Positions 27,900-37,312 are shown, counted from the first letter of the stretch. The stretch: 64,000 bases of DNA from an uncultured Candidatus Cenarchaeum sp. (GCA_958295735.1 OY282369.1:1162161-1226160); one strand, 5' to 3'. Translations and numbers: made by a program. The notes: generated by a model not told the origin, from the sequence alone.

Positions 27900-29552
27900 C
27901 TACACCCTAGCGTCGGCGGTTAGTGCATCGATCAGGCTATCTGCATTATGTTGCGCGTAGTATTCATCGGAAAAGACTCGTGCACTGTCCCGATAGTGCA
28001 CATAGTTGTCGATCATGTTCCTGAGGCAGTCCGGGATCGACTCCACAGTGCCGTAGATCATCCCTACCGCGCTTCGTGGTGACGCGGGATCTTCGCAAAA
28101 CAGTGTGGCCCCCGCATCCTGCAGATCCAGCGTGGTTCCTTCTGCAATATGCTTTATGTCGATCTGGAGCCGTGCCGCGCCCTCTTCAAGTGGAAGCAGG
28201 CAGGTAGCGTACTGAAGGGCCACCCTGTCCAGCACAGCCACATCCTCTGCCAAGATGTTTCCGCCGTCTCCCCTCTGCGTTACGCACGCTTGGAAGAATG
28301 GCGCAGTGTTGTTGTCCCCAAAGACGGCCTTTACGCGTATGTGCGACGCCCCCCGGCAAGGCAGATCCGTCCTCTCCCCACCACTGTCCACAGCGCGCTC
28401 GTCCAGCGGCGGCGATTTTCCAAAACCGTCTTGGTATTTGTACGTCGCACGGGCAAACTGCCTAGCTAGCCAAGTACCGCCGGGCACCACTACAGGAGTG
28501 CCGCCGGCCAAGGCCTCAGCACAGATGCCCGAGGTCTGAGCAAAATACCGTTCCCGGTTATACGGCAAAAGCATTATGTCACTGTCCTGCAACATCTGCT
28601 TGTACTCTTCGTTGGTCTGTAGATCGCGCGTCAGGCTGACGTCCGGCGCGAGGGATTCTAGAATGTCTCTTACTGGCTCCAGCTCGGGCAGTTCTAAACT
28701 GTGAATGTGGGACTGGATCAGGAACCGGATCCTGCCATTTGCCACCCGGTCGGCCCGCAGTTTGCTGATGATCGCGGGAAGGTGTTTGTAACCTTTTTGA
28801 GCGCGGGCGTGGCCCATGTATGTTATTGTAAGCGTGTTGCGTGATGGAGGCACCGCTGGCTTGGGAGCAGTGTGGGGTATGGGCGCCACTCGAAACAGCC
28901 CCGGTGCCATCTGATCGTAGTCTCTAGTCAGCTGCTCGGAATCCGTGAAAAAGAACGCGCGCATGTCGGACTCGACAATCTGCAAAAATAGTGTGCGGAG
29001 TAGCCGGATCGCGTACGGCGTCAGATCCGGACTGCCACTATGCGGTGAACCGGGTGGCGACGGCCTGAACAAAAAACACCAGCAAGCCACTGCGTTGTGT
29101 GGATTTTTTCTTACATAGTCGCAGATACCCAACGCCATCACCAAGTTGGCGGTAGGAAAGAACACCACATCGTTCTTGTCAAGCCGCATGCCAGCAAGCA
29201 AGTTGGATGTCTCTTGGGAAAATCGGCGGATCGGGGATCGGAAGTGTCGAACTATTTGGTTTGCTGCCTGCCTATCCATCACGTGCGTAAGAATCCCCCT
29301 GATCACTTTGTGCCGGATCTTTGCACCGGTGCTGAACTGCTGAATCTCGTCCGGCACAGAGTACTCCCAAGCAGATCCGTGCGTGTAGACAGGGAATGTT
29401 TTTGGGGGGAATCCACCTAGGCAATAGTCGGTGCTTGTAGCCAAAACGGGCTCATAGCCACGCTTCGCCGCGGCACGCAGGCAGTGCATCGCATAATTGT
29501 GATAGAGACAATTGCGGGTGGTGAGCATTGTGTCTGCTAATATGAACCTCAA
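27900..29552 (-). CDS. Large GT-B glycosyltransferase, copy 1
   Basis: 550 residues from TTG 29552. The N-terminus (RFILADTMLTTRNCLYHNYA) begins a GT-B Rossmann half. The C-terminal donor half has TITYMGHARAQKGYKHLP, SDIMLLPYNRERYFAQTSGI and AEALAGGTPVVVPGGTWLA. A further C-terminal domain of about 150 residues (ASHIRVKAVFGDNNTAPFFQ) follows and is not recognised. It is a diverged relative of the enzymes at 31854 and 35615. It probably adds sugars to the same surface glycan; substrate unknown. The start is set by the TATA box about 27 nt upstream, implying a leaderless message. Confidence 0.85.
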   Translation of the reverse strand: MRFILADTMLTTRNCLYHNYAMHCLRAAAKRGYEPVLATSTDYCLGGFPPKTFPVYTHGSAWEYSVPDEIQQFSTGAKIRHKVIRGILTHVMDRQAANQIVRHFRSPIRRFSQETSNLLAGMRLDKNDVVFFPTANLVMALGICDYVRKNPHNAVACWCFLFRPSPPGSPHSGSPDLTPYAIRLLRTLFLQIVESDMRAFFFTDSEQLTRDYDQMAPGLFRVAPIPHTAPKPAVPPSRNTLTITYMGHARAQKGYKHLPAIISKLRADRVANGRIRFLIQSHIHSLELPELEPVRDILESLAPDVSLTRDLQTNEEYKQMLQDSDIMLLPYNRERYFAQTSGICAEALAGGTPVVVPGGTWLARQFARATYKYQDGFGKSPPLDERAVDSGGERTDLPCRGASHIRVKAVFGDNNTAPFFQACVTQRGDGGNILAEDVAVLDRVALQYATCLLPLEEGAARLQIDIKHIAEGTTLDLQDAGATLFCEDPASPRSAVGMIYGTVESIPDCLRNMIDNYVHYRDSARVFSDEYYAQHNADSLIDALTADARV

Positions 29553-29573
29553 TTGCGCCTACACTCGCCGCCA

Positions 29574-29583
29574 CCCATTTAAG
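29574..29583 (-). promoter_or_regulatory. TATA box for the large GT copy 1
   Basis: CTTAAATGGG on the minus strand, centred 27 nt before TTG 29552. The other two large GT genes have the same box at the same distance (31821-31830 and 35583-35592). Confidence 0.7.
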
Positions 29584-29601
29584 TTTTCGGAAGCCTTGTC
29601 T

Positions 29602-29618
29602 GTGTAGGCTTACGTCCA
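29602..29618. repeat. Solo MITE-type terminal repeat
   Basis: GTGTAGGCTTACGTCCA, one base different from the 92-bp MITE end, 5 bp from the start of an IS5-like element. The rest of the element is not recognisable here. Confidence 0.75.
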
Positions 29619-29623
29619 TTAGG

Positions 29624-31050
29624 GTTTATGCTTATTGACCAAATGCCAAAACAAGTTCACACCGCGGGTTAAGGAGCCATGGCGCGACAGTATGGCATGC
29701 CAAACTCGCTCAAGCGGCGGCTCGCCATGGCCGAGAACAAGATAAAGCGGCTGGAGGCGGAACTGGGGGGCGGGCGGGCGCTCTGGAAGTCGCCCGCCGC
29801 CGAAAAGAGGCTCCAGCGCGGCGATCCCGCGCTCATGCACTCGGCCGAGATGCTGCACCGCATCATGGACCCCGCGCTCTCGAAGTGCTGGACCGGGCTG
29901 GCGCCGGAGGAGATCGAGCTCGTGCTGGCCGACTACGCCGAGGCGATCGAGCGCATGCGCGTGACCACGCTGTTCAGGAACTGCGCGAGCACCGCGTCGG
30001 CCAGGGGCAACGGGCGCAAGCTGGAGTACGAGCACGCCGTGTACCTCTGCCTGATGCGCATCAAGACCGACCTGACGCAGGACCAGCTGGCCGGCTTGTT
30101 CGGGGTGGACCAGAGCGCCGCCTGCAGGCACCTGAAGCTGAACGAGCGGGTGGTGGGGGAGGTGCTGCCCGCGCCCGAGAACATCTCCGGGGAGATAGCG
30201 GCCTGCGAGACCGACGGGGAGCGCAAGAAGTTCGTGCCCGGCAAGAAGGGCGGCGACCTGACGATCGGCGGCACCCGGGCGCCCCGCGCGCGGCCTTCCG
30301 ACGAGGCGGAGCAGAGGGAATACCATACCCGCAAGAACAAGACGCACAGCACGAACACGCTGACGGTCACCAACCGGAGGGCGGCGACCGCGCACGTGGG
30401 CGAGACGCTTCCCGGCAGCAGTAACTACACCGTGATGCCGGGGGGGCCGGCCGAGGCGTTCCCGAGCATGGCGGATCCGGGCACGCCCGAGGAGAAGAGG
30501 GCAAGGCTGATCGGGGACTCGGGATTCCAGGGATCCGAGAAGCGCCTTCCCGGAATCGTCCCCGCGAACCCCGTAAGAAGGACCGCGAACAAAGAGCTGA
30601 CCGCCGCGCAAAGGGAGTGGAACGCGAAGGTCAGCAAGACGAGGTGCAGGATCGAGAACACCTACGCGGACATGAAGCACAGCCAGATACTCCGCAGGCG
30701 GTTCAGGGGGACCCCGGAGCAGTTCAACCGCGTGTTCAACATAGTGGCGGGCCTGCGCAACTTCGTCCTGCTGTTCAGGGAGATAGCCGCCGGCACCGGC
30801 CCGTGCGGATCCATGATGGCCAGGTGGCGCGAGGAGCGGCGGAAGCGGCCCCCGTGCCGCTGACGCGGCGCGGGATTCCCGCCGCGCGAAACCGCCATAC
30901 CGCATAGATTCCTGGGCATCCTGCGTTGCTGCGAGCCCGCGCGCCCCGGGCCGGCAGATTGCGTTGTTGTTCTCCAATGGCGCGACATTCGGGCCGCGCG
31001 GGGCGGGCAGTCGCCGCGACGAGCCAAACGCATTAACTCTAGTGGGGGGT
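29624..31050 (+). mobile_element. IS5-like element, left arm of a 1427-bp inverted pair
   Basis: 1427 bp that recur inverted at 33950-35376; both translated transposases are identical. Ends are of the form GTTTATGC and CATTAACTCTAG. The right junction lies inside a transposase remnant (31051). Confidence 0.92.
29679..30863 (+). CDS. IS5-like transposase (DDE_Tnp_4 type), left copy
   Basis: 394 residues from ATG 29679. The N-terminal half is helical; helix-turn-helix TQDQLAGLFGVDQSAACRHL lies near residue 140. The catalytic half has GDSGFQGSEKRLPGIVPAN (second Asp) and CRIENTYADMKHSQILRRRF (Glu). Where the related transposase at 37413-38581 has LLDSTRTPRARP with the first Asp, this one has TIGGTRAPRARP, so the first Asp appears lost. 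The same residue is missing in the identical inverted copy, so the copies may have spread by recombination or with a helper enzyme. Confidence 0.9.
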   Translation: MARQYGMPNSLKRRLAMAENKIKRLEAELGGGRALWKSPAAEKRLQRGDPALMHSAEMLHRIMDPALSKCWTGLAPEEIELVLADYAEAIERMRVTTLFRNCASTASARGNGRKLEYEHAVYLCLMRIKTDLTQDQLAGLFGVDQSAACRHLKLNERVVGEVLPAPENISGEIAACETDGERKKFVPGKKGGDLTIGGTRAPRARPSDEAEQREYHTRKNKTHSTNTLTVTNRRAATAHVGETLPGSSNYTVMPGGPAEAFPSMADPGTPEEKRARLIGDSGFQGSEKRLPGIVPANPVRRTANKELTAAQREWNAKVSKTRCRIENTYADMKHSQILRRRFRGTPEQFNRVFNIVAGLRNFVLLFREIAAGTGPCGSMMARWREERRKRPPCR

Positions 31051-31465
31051 GATCAAGCGCGCGCTCGCCGGCAAGATCTTCAAGACGCTAGACTAGGTGG
31101 AGGAGTCCGTGCGCAAGATGTTCCGCACGAGGGAACTGAAGCCAGTCAAGCTGTTAGACTATCTGATGTGCTGACCGCATCTCGCTCTTCTGCCACGACA
31201 GGGAAGTCTTGACAGTCAAGCTGTTAGACTATCTGATGTGCTGACCGCGGCGCCCCGCCCGCCGCCCCCGTTCCCGCGCGCCCCGCCTTCCGCGCCGCTT
31301 TTCTGCGGCGATGCCGGCCGTTCCGCGCCCTGCCGCCCCGCAATGGCCCGATCCGCCCCCCGCGCGGCGGCTCGGCCCGCCGCAACCGCGCGCAAAACCG
31401 GCATCCGCCGGGCGTGCCGGCCGCAGATTGTCAAATAATCCATTTCTTAATTGTGTTTGGTACGG
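31051..31465 (+). pseudogene. IS630-type transposase C-terminal remnant (element c family)
   Basis: Reads GVIKRALAGKIFKTLD, a TAG, then VEESVRKMFRTRELKPVKLL, which matches the C-terminus of the element-c transposase (MVIKRTLSNKIYKSVND...). A 36-bp stretch with GTTAGACTATCTGATGTGCT is duplicated at about 31142 and 31208. The GC-rich 200-bp tail (31245-31437) matches the arms of the palindrome at 55195-55640. Confidence 0.8.
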
Positions 31466-31469
31466 TCGT

Positions 31470-31640
31470 TGAATCTCTGGAGGCTTGCTCGTCCGCCTGT
31501 ATTCCGTGAGCAGCCTCCGCGCGTGCCTCAGGGTCACCTTGATCCCTTGAGCTGTCCCGGACGTCTTGCGCCCCTTCTTGTGCTCTCTTAATGCGTATTT
31601 GATTTGCCTGTCGGTCAGGGAGCCCCCCATCAGCCTTGCG
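31470..31640 (-). pseudogene. Transposase N-terminal helix-turn-helix fragment
   Basis: MGGSLTDRQIKYALREHKKG then IKVTLRHARRLLTEYRRT resembles the DNA-binding N-terminus of IS481-like transposases. Nothing of the catalytic domain follows. Confidence 0.55.
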
Positions 31641-31689
31641 GCTGGCACAGCCTAGAAAAACCGCCCGCTGGCCACCTAAAGTTAGTGCG

Positions 31690-31803
31690 ACCTAATTTTC
31701 ATACAACACAGGTGCCCGAAAAGGGGCAAGCAGTCAAAGACGAGTACGCCTGGGTGGAGTATCTTGCTGGCTGGATGCGAAGCGATTTCGGGATCGCACA
31801 ACA
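31690..31803 (+). pseudogene. IS481-type element 3' end
   Basis: VPEKGQAVKDEYAWVEYLAG matches the C-terminus of the IS481 transposases (MPEKGQTVKDEYTGEEYLAS), followed by the terminal repeat GCGATTTCGGGATCGCACA. Confidence 0.85.
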
Positions 31804-31820
31804 CCTGTGAGGATCTCGTA

Positions 31821-31830
31821 AACTTAAATT
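31821..31830 (+). promoter_or_regulatory. TATA box for the large GT copy 2
   Basis: AACTTAAATT centred 28 nt before TTG 31854, with no ribosome-binding site between, as expected for a leaderless archaeal message. Confidence 0.7.
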
Positions 31831-31853
31831 AGCGTGGGCGGACAGCAATACAA

Positions 31854-33551
31854 TTGAGGTTCATACTGGCAGATACTGAACTTACTAGCTATGAAGGTCA
31901 CTATCACCATTACGCGGCACACTGCTTACTGGCCGCAGCGAAGCGCGGCTACGAGCCCGTTCTAGCCACAAACACAGACTACCGCCTAGTCGGGTTCCCT
32001 CCAAAAACGTTTTCGGTCTATTCGCAGGGAGTCGACTTTTACCACATGGTGCTTAATGAGTTTCGCTGGTTTAGCACCAGGGCGAAGATCTGGCACAAGG
32101 TACTTAGGAGGACTCGCCTACGCGCGATTGATACGCGAGTAGTAAACCGCATTGCCCGGCGCTTCCGACCTCAGATTCTCCGATTCTCCCAGGAGACGTC
32201 CAATCTGCTTGCAGGCATGCGGCTTGACAAGGACGACGTGGTATTCTTCCCCACCGCCAACTTGGTGATGGTGATGGGGATCTGCGACTATGTGAGCAAG
32301 AATCCGCACAACGCGGCGGCCTGCTGGTGTTTTTTGTTCAGGCAGGCGCTACAGGGATCGCCGCACATGTGCGAACCAGACTTGACGCCGTACGCGATCC
32401 GGTTGCTCCGCACGCTGTTCTCGCGGCTCGCCGCATCCGACATGCGCCCGTCCTTTTTTACGGATTCCGAGCAGCTGGCTAGAGACTACGATCAGGTAGC
32501 GCCGGGGCTGTTTCGGGTGCTGCCGATCCCCCACACGGATCCTAAGCCGGCGATGCCGCCGGCACACGATGTGCTCACAACAACGTACGTTGGCCAAGCC
32601 CGCATCAATAAAGGATACCACCATCTTCCCTCCATCATCAGCAAACTGCGTGCTGACTGGGTGGAAAACGGCAAAATGCGATTCGTGATCCAGTCCCACA
32701 TACGTAGTGAACAACTGCCCGAGGTAGAACCCATAAGGGAACGCTTGGAGTCCCTCGGGCCGGGCGTCATCCTGACGCGCGATCTGCAGACCGACGAGGA
32801 GTACAGGAGGATGCTGTGGGACAGCGACATAGTGCTTATGCCGTATAATCCGGAAGCGTATTTTGTCCAGACCTCGGGCATCTGCGCAGAGGCCCTGGCC
32901 CGCGGCATCCCCGTAGTGGTGCCCGGCGGCACTTGGCTTGCGAGGCAGTTTGCTCGCGCGACGTACGAGTACCAAGACAGCTTTGGAAAGTCGCCGCCGC
33001 GAAACGAGCTCGCGGTGGGCGGCGATCTGGGAAGACGGGAAGAGGTGGAGCTGCCTTGCCGGGGGGCGTCGCACATACGCGTAAAGGCCGTCTTTGGGGA
33101 CAACAACACTGCGCCATTCTTCCAAGCGTGCGTAACGCAGAGGGGAGACGGCGGAAACATCTTGGCAGAGGATGTGGCTGTGCTGGACAGAGTGGCCCTG
33201 CCTTACGCCACCTGCTTGATGCCGCTTGAAGAGGGCGCGGCACGGCTCCAGATCGACATCAGTCACGTGGCCAAGGGAACCGTACTGGATCTGCGGGATG
33301 CTAGAGCTACGCTGTTCGGTGAAGATCCCGCGTCACCGCTAAGCGCGGTAGGGATGATCTACGGGGCGGTGGAGTCGATCCCCGACTGCATCAAGAACAT
33401 GGCCAGCAACTATGCGCATTACAGAGACAGCGCGCGGGTCTTTTCCGACGCATACTACAGATGGCATAACGCGGACAGCCTGATCGCCGCCTTGACCGCC
33501 ACACGCCGGGACACAGCATGCCGGAAGGAACGAGCACAAAACTGCCCGTAG
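31854..33551 (+). CDS. Large GT-B glycosyltransferase, copy 2
   Basis: 565 residues from TTG 31854. Domain order is as in the copy at 27900-29552: N-terminal half (RFILADTELTSYEGHYHHYA), donor-binding half (TTTYVGQARINKGYHHLPSI; QTSGICAEALARGIPVVVPG) and an unrecognised C-terminal domain of about 170 residues. From residue about 102 onward it is almost identical to the protein at 35615-37312, while the first 100 residues differ at many positions. The gene lies between two inverted IS5-like elements. It probably extends a surface glycan; the variable N-half may set acceptor choice. Confidence 0.88.
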   Translation: MRFILADTELTSYEGHYHHYAAHCLLAAAKRGYEPVLATNTDYRLVGFPPKTFSVYSQGVDFYHMVLNEFRWFSTRAKIWHKVLRRTRLRAIDTRVVNRIARRFRPQILRFSQETSNLLAGMRLDKDDVVFFPTANLVMVMGICDYVSKNPHNAAACWCFLFRQALQGSPHMCEPDLTPYAIRLLRTLFSRLAASDMRPSFFTDSEQLARDYDQVAPGLFRVLPIPHTDPKPAMPPAHDVLTTTYVGQARINKGYHHLPSIISKLRADWVENGKMRFVIQSHIRSEQLPEVEPIRERLESLGPGVILTRDLQTDEEYRRMLWDSDIVLMPYNPEAYFVQTSGICAEALARGIPVVVPGGTWLARQFARATYEYQDSFGKSPPRNELAVGGDLGRREEVELPCRGASHIRVKAVFGDNNTAPFFQACVTQRGDGGNILAEDVAVLDRVALPYATCLMPLEEGAARLQIDISHVAKGTVLDLRDARATLFGEDPASPLSAVGMIYGAVESIPDCIKNMASNYAHYRDSARVFSDAYYRWHNADSLIAALTATRRDTACRKERAQNCP

Positions 33552-33589
33552 CGTAGTCACAGTATATGGTATTGGGGACCATGCGTTAT
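32157..33589 (+). repeat. 1433-bp near-identical direct repeat, unit 1
   Basis: Matches 35918-37350 throughout except for a patch of about 20 bp at 32700-32720. It covers the 3' 80% of the GT gene and 38 bp beyond its stop. The borders are abrupt. Confidence 0.93.
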
Positions 33590-33594
33590 AGTAA

Positions 33595-33949
33595 ATGGTG
33601 TTGATAATTAGCACTAATTGGCGCTTGACAGAAGAACACGCGCACAGCAGACTGGCCAGACGGTTGTTTTCCGGCGCAAAAGCCGCATGCGGGCCCCATC
33701 GCGCAAAACGCGGGGCTGCGAGGACGTCTTTGCGCGATTCGCGCGCATGCGGGCCCCGCGGCGCCGCGGAAAAGCCGCAGCGAACGGGGAGACAGGCCGG
33801 CGGTGCGGCGGGGGGGAGGCGGCTACGGCGGCAAAAGGTAGTCATGCAGCTTTACGATCCGGATCAGCTTGTTCTTCAGGCCGTCCATCAGGGCTTCGCA
33901 GTCGTCGTCGATGCTGTCATACAGATTGTTGGCGAGATAGCGCCGGATG
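33595..33949 (-). pseudogene. IS630-type transposase C-terminal remnant, second subfamily
   Basis: On the minus strand, VIRRYLANNLYDSIDDDCEA, then LKNKLIRIVKLHDY, fits the C-terminus of IS630 transposases. It is followed by a GC-rich tail to about 33595. It is interrupted at its 5' side by the IS5-like element at the same codon position as the remnant at 31051. Confidence 0.75.
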
Positions 33950-35376
33950 ACCCCCCACTAGAGTTAATGCGTTTGGCTCGTCGCGGCGACTGCCCGCCCC
34001 GCGCGGCCCGAATGTCGCGCCATTGGAGAACAACAACGCAATCTGCCGGCCCGGGGCGCGCGGGCTCGCAGCAACGCAGGATGCCCAGGAATCTATGCGG
34101 TATGGCGGTTTCGCGCGGCGGGAATCCCGCGCCGCGTCAGCGGCACGGGGGCCGCTTCCGCCGCTCCTCGCGCCACCTGGCCATCATGGATCCGCACGGG
34201 CCGGTGCCGGCGGCTATCTCCCTGAACAGCAGGACGAAGTTGCGCAGGCCCGCCACTATGTTGAACACGCGGTTGAACTGCTCCGGGGTCCCCCTGAACC
34301 GCCTGCGGAGTATCTGGCTGTGCTTCATGTCCGCGTAGGTGTTCTCGATCCTGCACCTCGTCTTGCTGACCTTCGCGTTCCACTCCCTTTGCGCGGCGGT
34401 CAGCTCTTTGTTCGCGGTCCTTCTTACGGGGTTCGCGGGGACGATTCCGGGAAGGCGCTTCTCGGATCCCTGGAATCCCGAGTCCCCGATCAGCCTTGCC
34501 CTCTTCTCCTCGGGCGTGCCCGGATCCGCCATGCTCGGGAACGCCTCGGCCGGCCCCCCCGGCATCACGGTGTAGTTACTGCTGCCGGGAAGCGTCTCGC
34601 CCACGTGCGCGGTCGCCGCCCTCCGGTTGGTGACCGTCAGCGTGTTCGTGCTGTGCGTCTTGTTCTTGCGGGTATGGTATTCCCTCTGCTCCGCCTCGTC
34701 GGAAGGCCGCGCGCGGGGCGCCCGGGTGCCGCCGATCGTCAGGTCGCCGCCCTTCTTGCCGGGCACGAACTTCTTGCGCTCCCCGTCGGTCTCGCAGGCC
34801 GCTATCTCCCCGGAGATGTTCTCGGGCGCGGGCAGCACCTCCCCCACCACCCGCTCGTTCAGCTTCAGGTGCCTGCAGGCGGCGCTCTGGTCCACCCCGA
34901 ACAAGCCGGCCAGCTGGTCCTGCGTCAGGTCGGTCTTGATGCGCATCAGGCAGAGGTACACGGCGTGCTCGTACTCCAGCTTGCGCCCGTTGCCCCTGGC
35001 CGACGCGGTGCTCGCGCAGTTCCTGAACAGCGTGGTCACGCGCATGCGCTCGATCGCCTCGGCGTAGTCGGCCAGCACGAGCTCGATCTCCTCCGGCGCC
35101 AGCCCGGTCCAGCACTTCGAGAGCGCGGGGTCCATGATGCGGTGCAGCATCTCGGCCGAGTGCATGAGCGCGGGATCGCCGCGCTGGAGCCTCTTTTCGG
35201 CGGCGGGCGACTTCCAGAGCGCCCGCCCGCCCCCCAGTTCCGCCTCCAGCCGCTTTATCTTGTTCTCGGCCATGGCGAGCCGCCGCTTGAGCGAGTTTGG
35301 CATGCCATACTGTCGCGCCATGGCTCCTTAACCCGCGGTGTGAACTTGTTTTGGCATTTGGTCAATAAGCATAAAC
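33950..35376 (-). mobile_element. IS5-like element, right arm of a 1427-bp inverted pair
   Basis: Reverse complement of 29624-31050, with the same length. The two arms enclose 2.9 kb that carries one complete GT gene with its own promoter, so the whole could act as a composite transposon or an invertible segment. Confidence 0.92.
34137..35321 (-). CDS. IS5-like transposase, right copy
   Basis: 394 residues from ATG 35321, identical to the protein at 29679-30863, including TIGGTRAPRARP in place of the first catalytic Asp motif. See that entry for domains. Full identity implies either very recent duplication or conversion between the arms. Confidence 0.9.
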   Translation of the reverse strand: MARQYGMPNSLKRRLAMAENKIKRLEAELGGGRALWKSPAAEKRLQRGDPALMHSAEMLHRIMDPALSKCWTGLAPEEIELVLADYAEAIERMRVTTLFRNCASTASARGNGRKLEYEHAVYLCLMRIKTDLTQDQLAGLFGVDQSAACRHLKLNERVVGEVLPAPENISGEIAACETDGERKKFVPGKKGGDLTIGGTRAPRARPSDEAEQREYHTRKNKTHSTNTLTVTNRRAATAHVGETLPGSSNYTVMPGGPAEAFPSMADPGTPEEKRARLIGDSGFQGSEKRLPGIVPANPVRRTANKELTAAQREWNAKVSKTRCRIENTYADMKHSQILRRRFRGTPEQFNRVFNIVAGLRNFVLLFREIAAGTGPCGSMMARWREERRKRPPCR

Positions 35377-35582
35377 TCTATCGAACTTTACGGCCAGCCC
35401 CGGTGGTGGATTCCGCCACTCTTGCGTTAACCGTTTTTGCTGTATTTACCACGTAACGAACGGCGGGACGAGAGGTTGGTGGTGGGTCGTGTCCTCGCTA
35501 CGGGCATGGAAACGCTTTTGTTGATCCAGATTCGCACAGGGCGTGGGAAGTGTAGATGGCGCTACCATGCGGGGCTCATATG
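35377..35582. other. Spacer upstream of large GT copy 3
   Basis: No gene. A short block, ACTCTTGCGTTAAC, is shared with the flank of the IS66 element near 43290. Confidence 0.4.
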
Positions 35583-35592
35583 AACTTAAATG
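35583..35592 (+). promoter_or_regulatory. TATA box for the large GT copy 3
   Basis: AACTTAAATG centred about 27 nt before TTG 35615; decides that start over the upstream in-frame start at 35543. Confidence 0.7.
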
Positions 35593-35614
35593 GGCGGGGA
35601 GGCGCAGCGGCGCA

Positions 35615-37312
35615 TTGAAGTTCATACTGGCGGATGCCGAACTCGCCGGCTACGATGGTCACTATTACAATTATGCGGCACACTGCTTGCGTGCAGCACT
35701 GAAGCAGGACTACGAGCCTGTTCTAGCCACGAGCACCGAGTATTGCCCAAGCGTATTCCTTCAGGAGACATTCCCCGTCTATACGCGTGGAATTGCCTTC
35801 AATTACCCGTTGCCGGCAGAGATCCGCCGTGTCTGCACAGGGACGAAGATCCGGCACAAGGTGCTTAGGCAGATTTCCCCGCTCGGAATGGACGCGTGGG
35901 TAGCAAGCCGCATATCTCGGCGCTTCCGACCTCAGATTCTCCGATTCTCCCAGGAGACGTCCAATCTGCTTGCAGGCATGCGGCTTGACAAGGACGACGT
36001 GGTATTCTTCCCCACCGCCAACTTGGTGATGGTGATGGGGATCTGCGACTATGTGAGCAAGAATCCGCACAACGCGGCGGCCTGCTGGTGTTTTTTGTTC
36101 AGGCAGGCGCTACAGGGATCGCCGCACATGTGCGAACCAGACTTGACGCCGTACGCGATCCGGTTGCTCCGCACGCTGTTCTCGCGGCTCGCCGCATCCG
36201 ACATGCGCCCGTCCTTTTTTACGGATTCCGAGCAGCTGGCTAGAGACTACGATCAGGTAGCGCCGGGGCTGTTTCGGGTGCTGCCGATCCCCCACACGGA
36301 TCCTAAGCCGGCGATGCCGCCGGCACACGATGTGCTCACAACAACGTACGTTGGCCAAGCCCGCATCAATAAAGGATACCACCATCTTCCCTCCATCATC
36401 AGCAAACTGCGTGCTGACTGGGTGGAAAACGGCAAAATGCGATTCGTGATCCAGTCCCACATCCATAGCGCATACCTGCCCGAGGTAGAACCCATAAGGG
36501 AACGCTTGGAGTCCCTCGGGCCGGGCGTCATCCTGACGCGCGATCTGCAGACCGACGAGGAGTACAGGAGGATGCTGTGGGACAGCGACATAGTGCTTAT
36601 GCCGTATAATCCGGAAGCGTATTTTGTCCAGACCTCGGGCATCTGCGCAGAGGCCCTGGCCCGCGGCATCCCCGTAGTGGTGCCCGGCGGCACTTGGCTT
36701 GCGAGGCAGTTTGCTCGCGCGACGTACGAGTACCAAGACAGCTTTGGAAAGTCGCCGCCGCGAAACGAGCTCGCGGTGGGCGGCGATCTGGGAAGACGGG
36801 AAGAGGTGGAGCTGCCTTGCCGGGGGGCGTCGCACATACGCGTAAAGGCCGTCTTTGGGGACAACAACACTGCGCCATTCTTCCAAGCGTGCGTAACGCA
36901 GAGGGGAGACGGCGGAAACATCTTGGCAGAGGATGTGGCTGTGCTGGACAGAGTGGCCCTGCCTTACGCCACCTGCTTGATGCCGCTTGAAGAGGGCGCG
37001 GCACGGCTCCAGATCGACATCAGTCACGTGGCCAAGGGAACCGTACTGGATCTGCGGGATGCTAGAGCTACGCTGTTCGGTGAAGATCCCGCGTCACCGC
37101 TAAGCGCGGTAGGGATGATCTACGGGGCGGTGGAGTCGATCCCCGACTGCATCAAGAACATGGCCAGCAACTATGCGCATTACAGAGACAGCGCGCGGGT
37201 CTTTTCCGACGCATACTACAGATGGCATAACGCGGACAGCCTGATCGCCGCCTTGACCGCCACACGCCGGGACACAGCATGCCGGAAGGAACGAGCACAA
37301 AACTGCCCGTAG
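35615..37312 (+). CDS. Large GT-B glycosyltransferase, copy 3
   Basis: 565 residues from TTG 35615, the same length as copy 2; the frame is open 24 codons further upstream but the TATA box and paralogue alignment favour 35615. The N-terminus reads KFILADAELAGYDGHYYNYA. From RFRPQILRFSQETSNLLAGM onward it equals copy 2 except HIHSAYLPEV instead of HIRSEQLPEV. This makes it a chimera with its own first 100 residues and a shared rest. Function as for the other large copies. Confidence 0.88.
   Translation: MKFILADAELAGYDGHYYNYAAHCLRAALKQDYEPVLATSTEYCPSVFLQETFPVYTRGIAFNYPLPAEIRRVCTGTKIRHKVLRQISPLGMDAWVASRISRRFRPQILRFSQETSNLLAGMRLDKDDVVFFPTANLVMVMGICDYVSKNPHNAAACWCFLFRQALQGSPHMCEPDLTPYAIRLLRTLFSRLAASDMRPSFFTDSEQLARDYDQVAPGLFRVLPIPHTDPKPAMPPAHDVLTTTYVGQARINKGYHHLPSIISKLRADWVENGKMRFVIQSHIHSAYLPEVEPIRERLESLGPGVILTRDLQTDEEYRRMLWDSDIVLMPYNPEAYFVQTSGICAEALARGIPVVVPGGTWLARQFARATYEYQDSFGKSPPRNELAVGGDLGRREEVELPCRGASHIRVKAVFGDNNTAPFFQACVTQRGDGGNILAEDVAVLDRVALPYATCLMPLEEGAARLQIDISHVAKGTVLDLRDARATLFGEDPASPLSAVGMIYGAVESIPDCIKNMASNYAHYRDSARVFSDAYYRWHNADSLIAALTATRRDTACRKERAQNCP

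Noticed and set aside
29885-30424. 179-aa frame overlapping the IS5-like transposase
   Set aside because: Out-of-frame shadow, identical in the inverted copy only because the DNA is identical.
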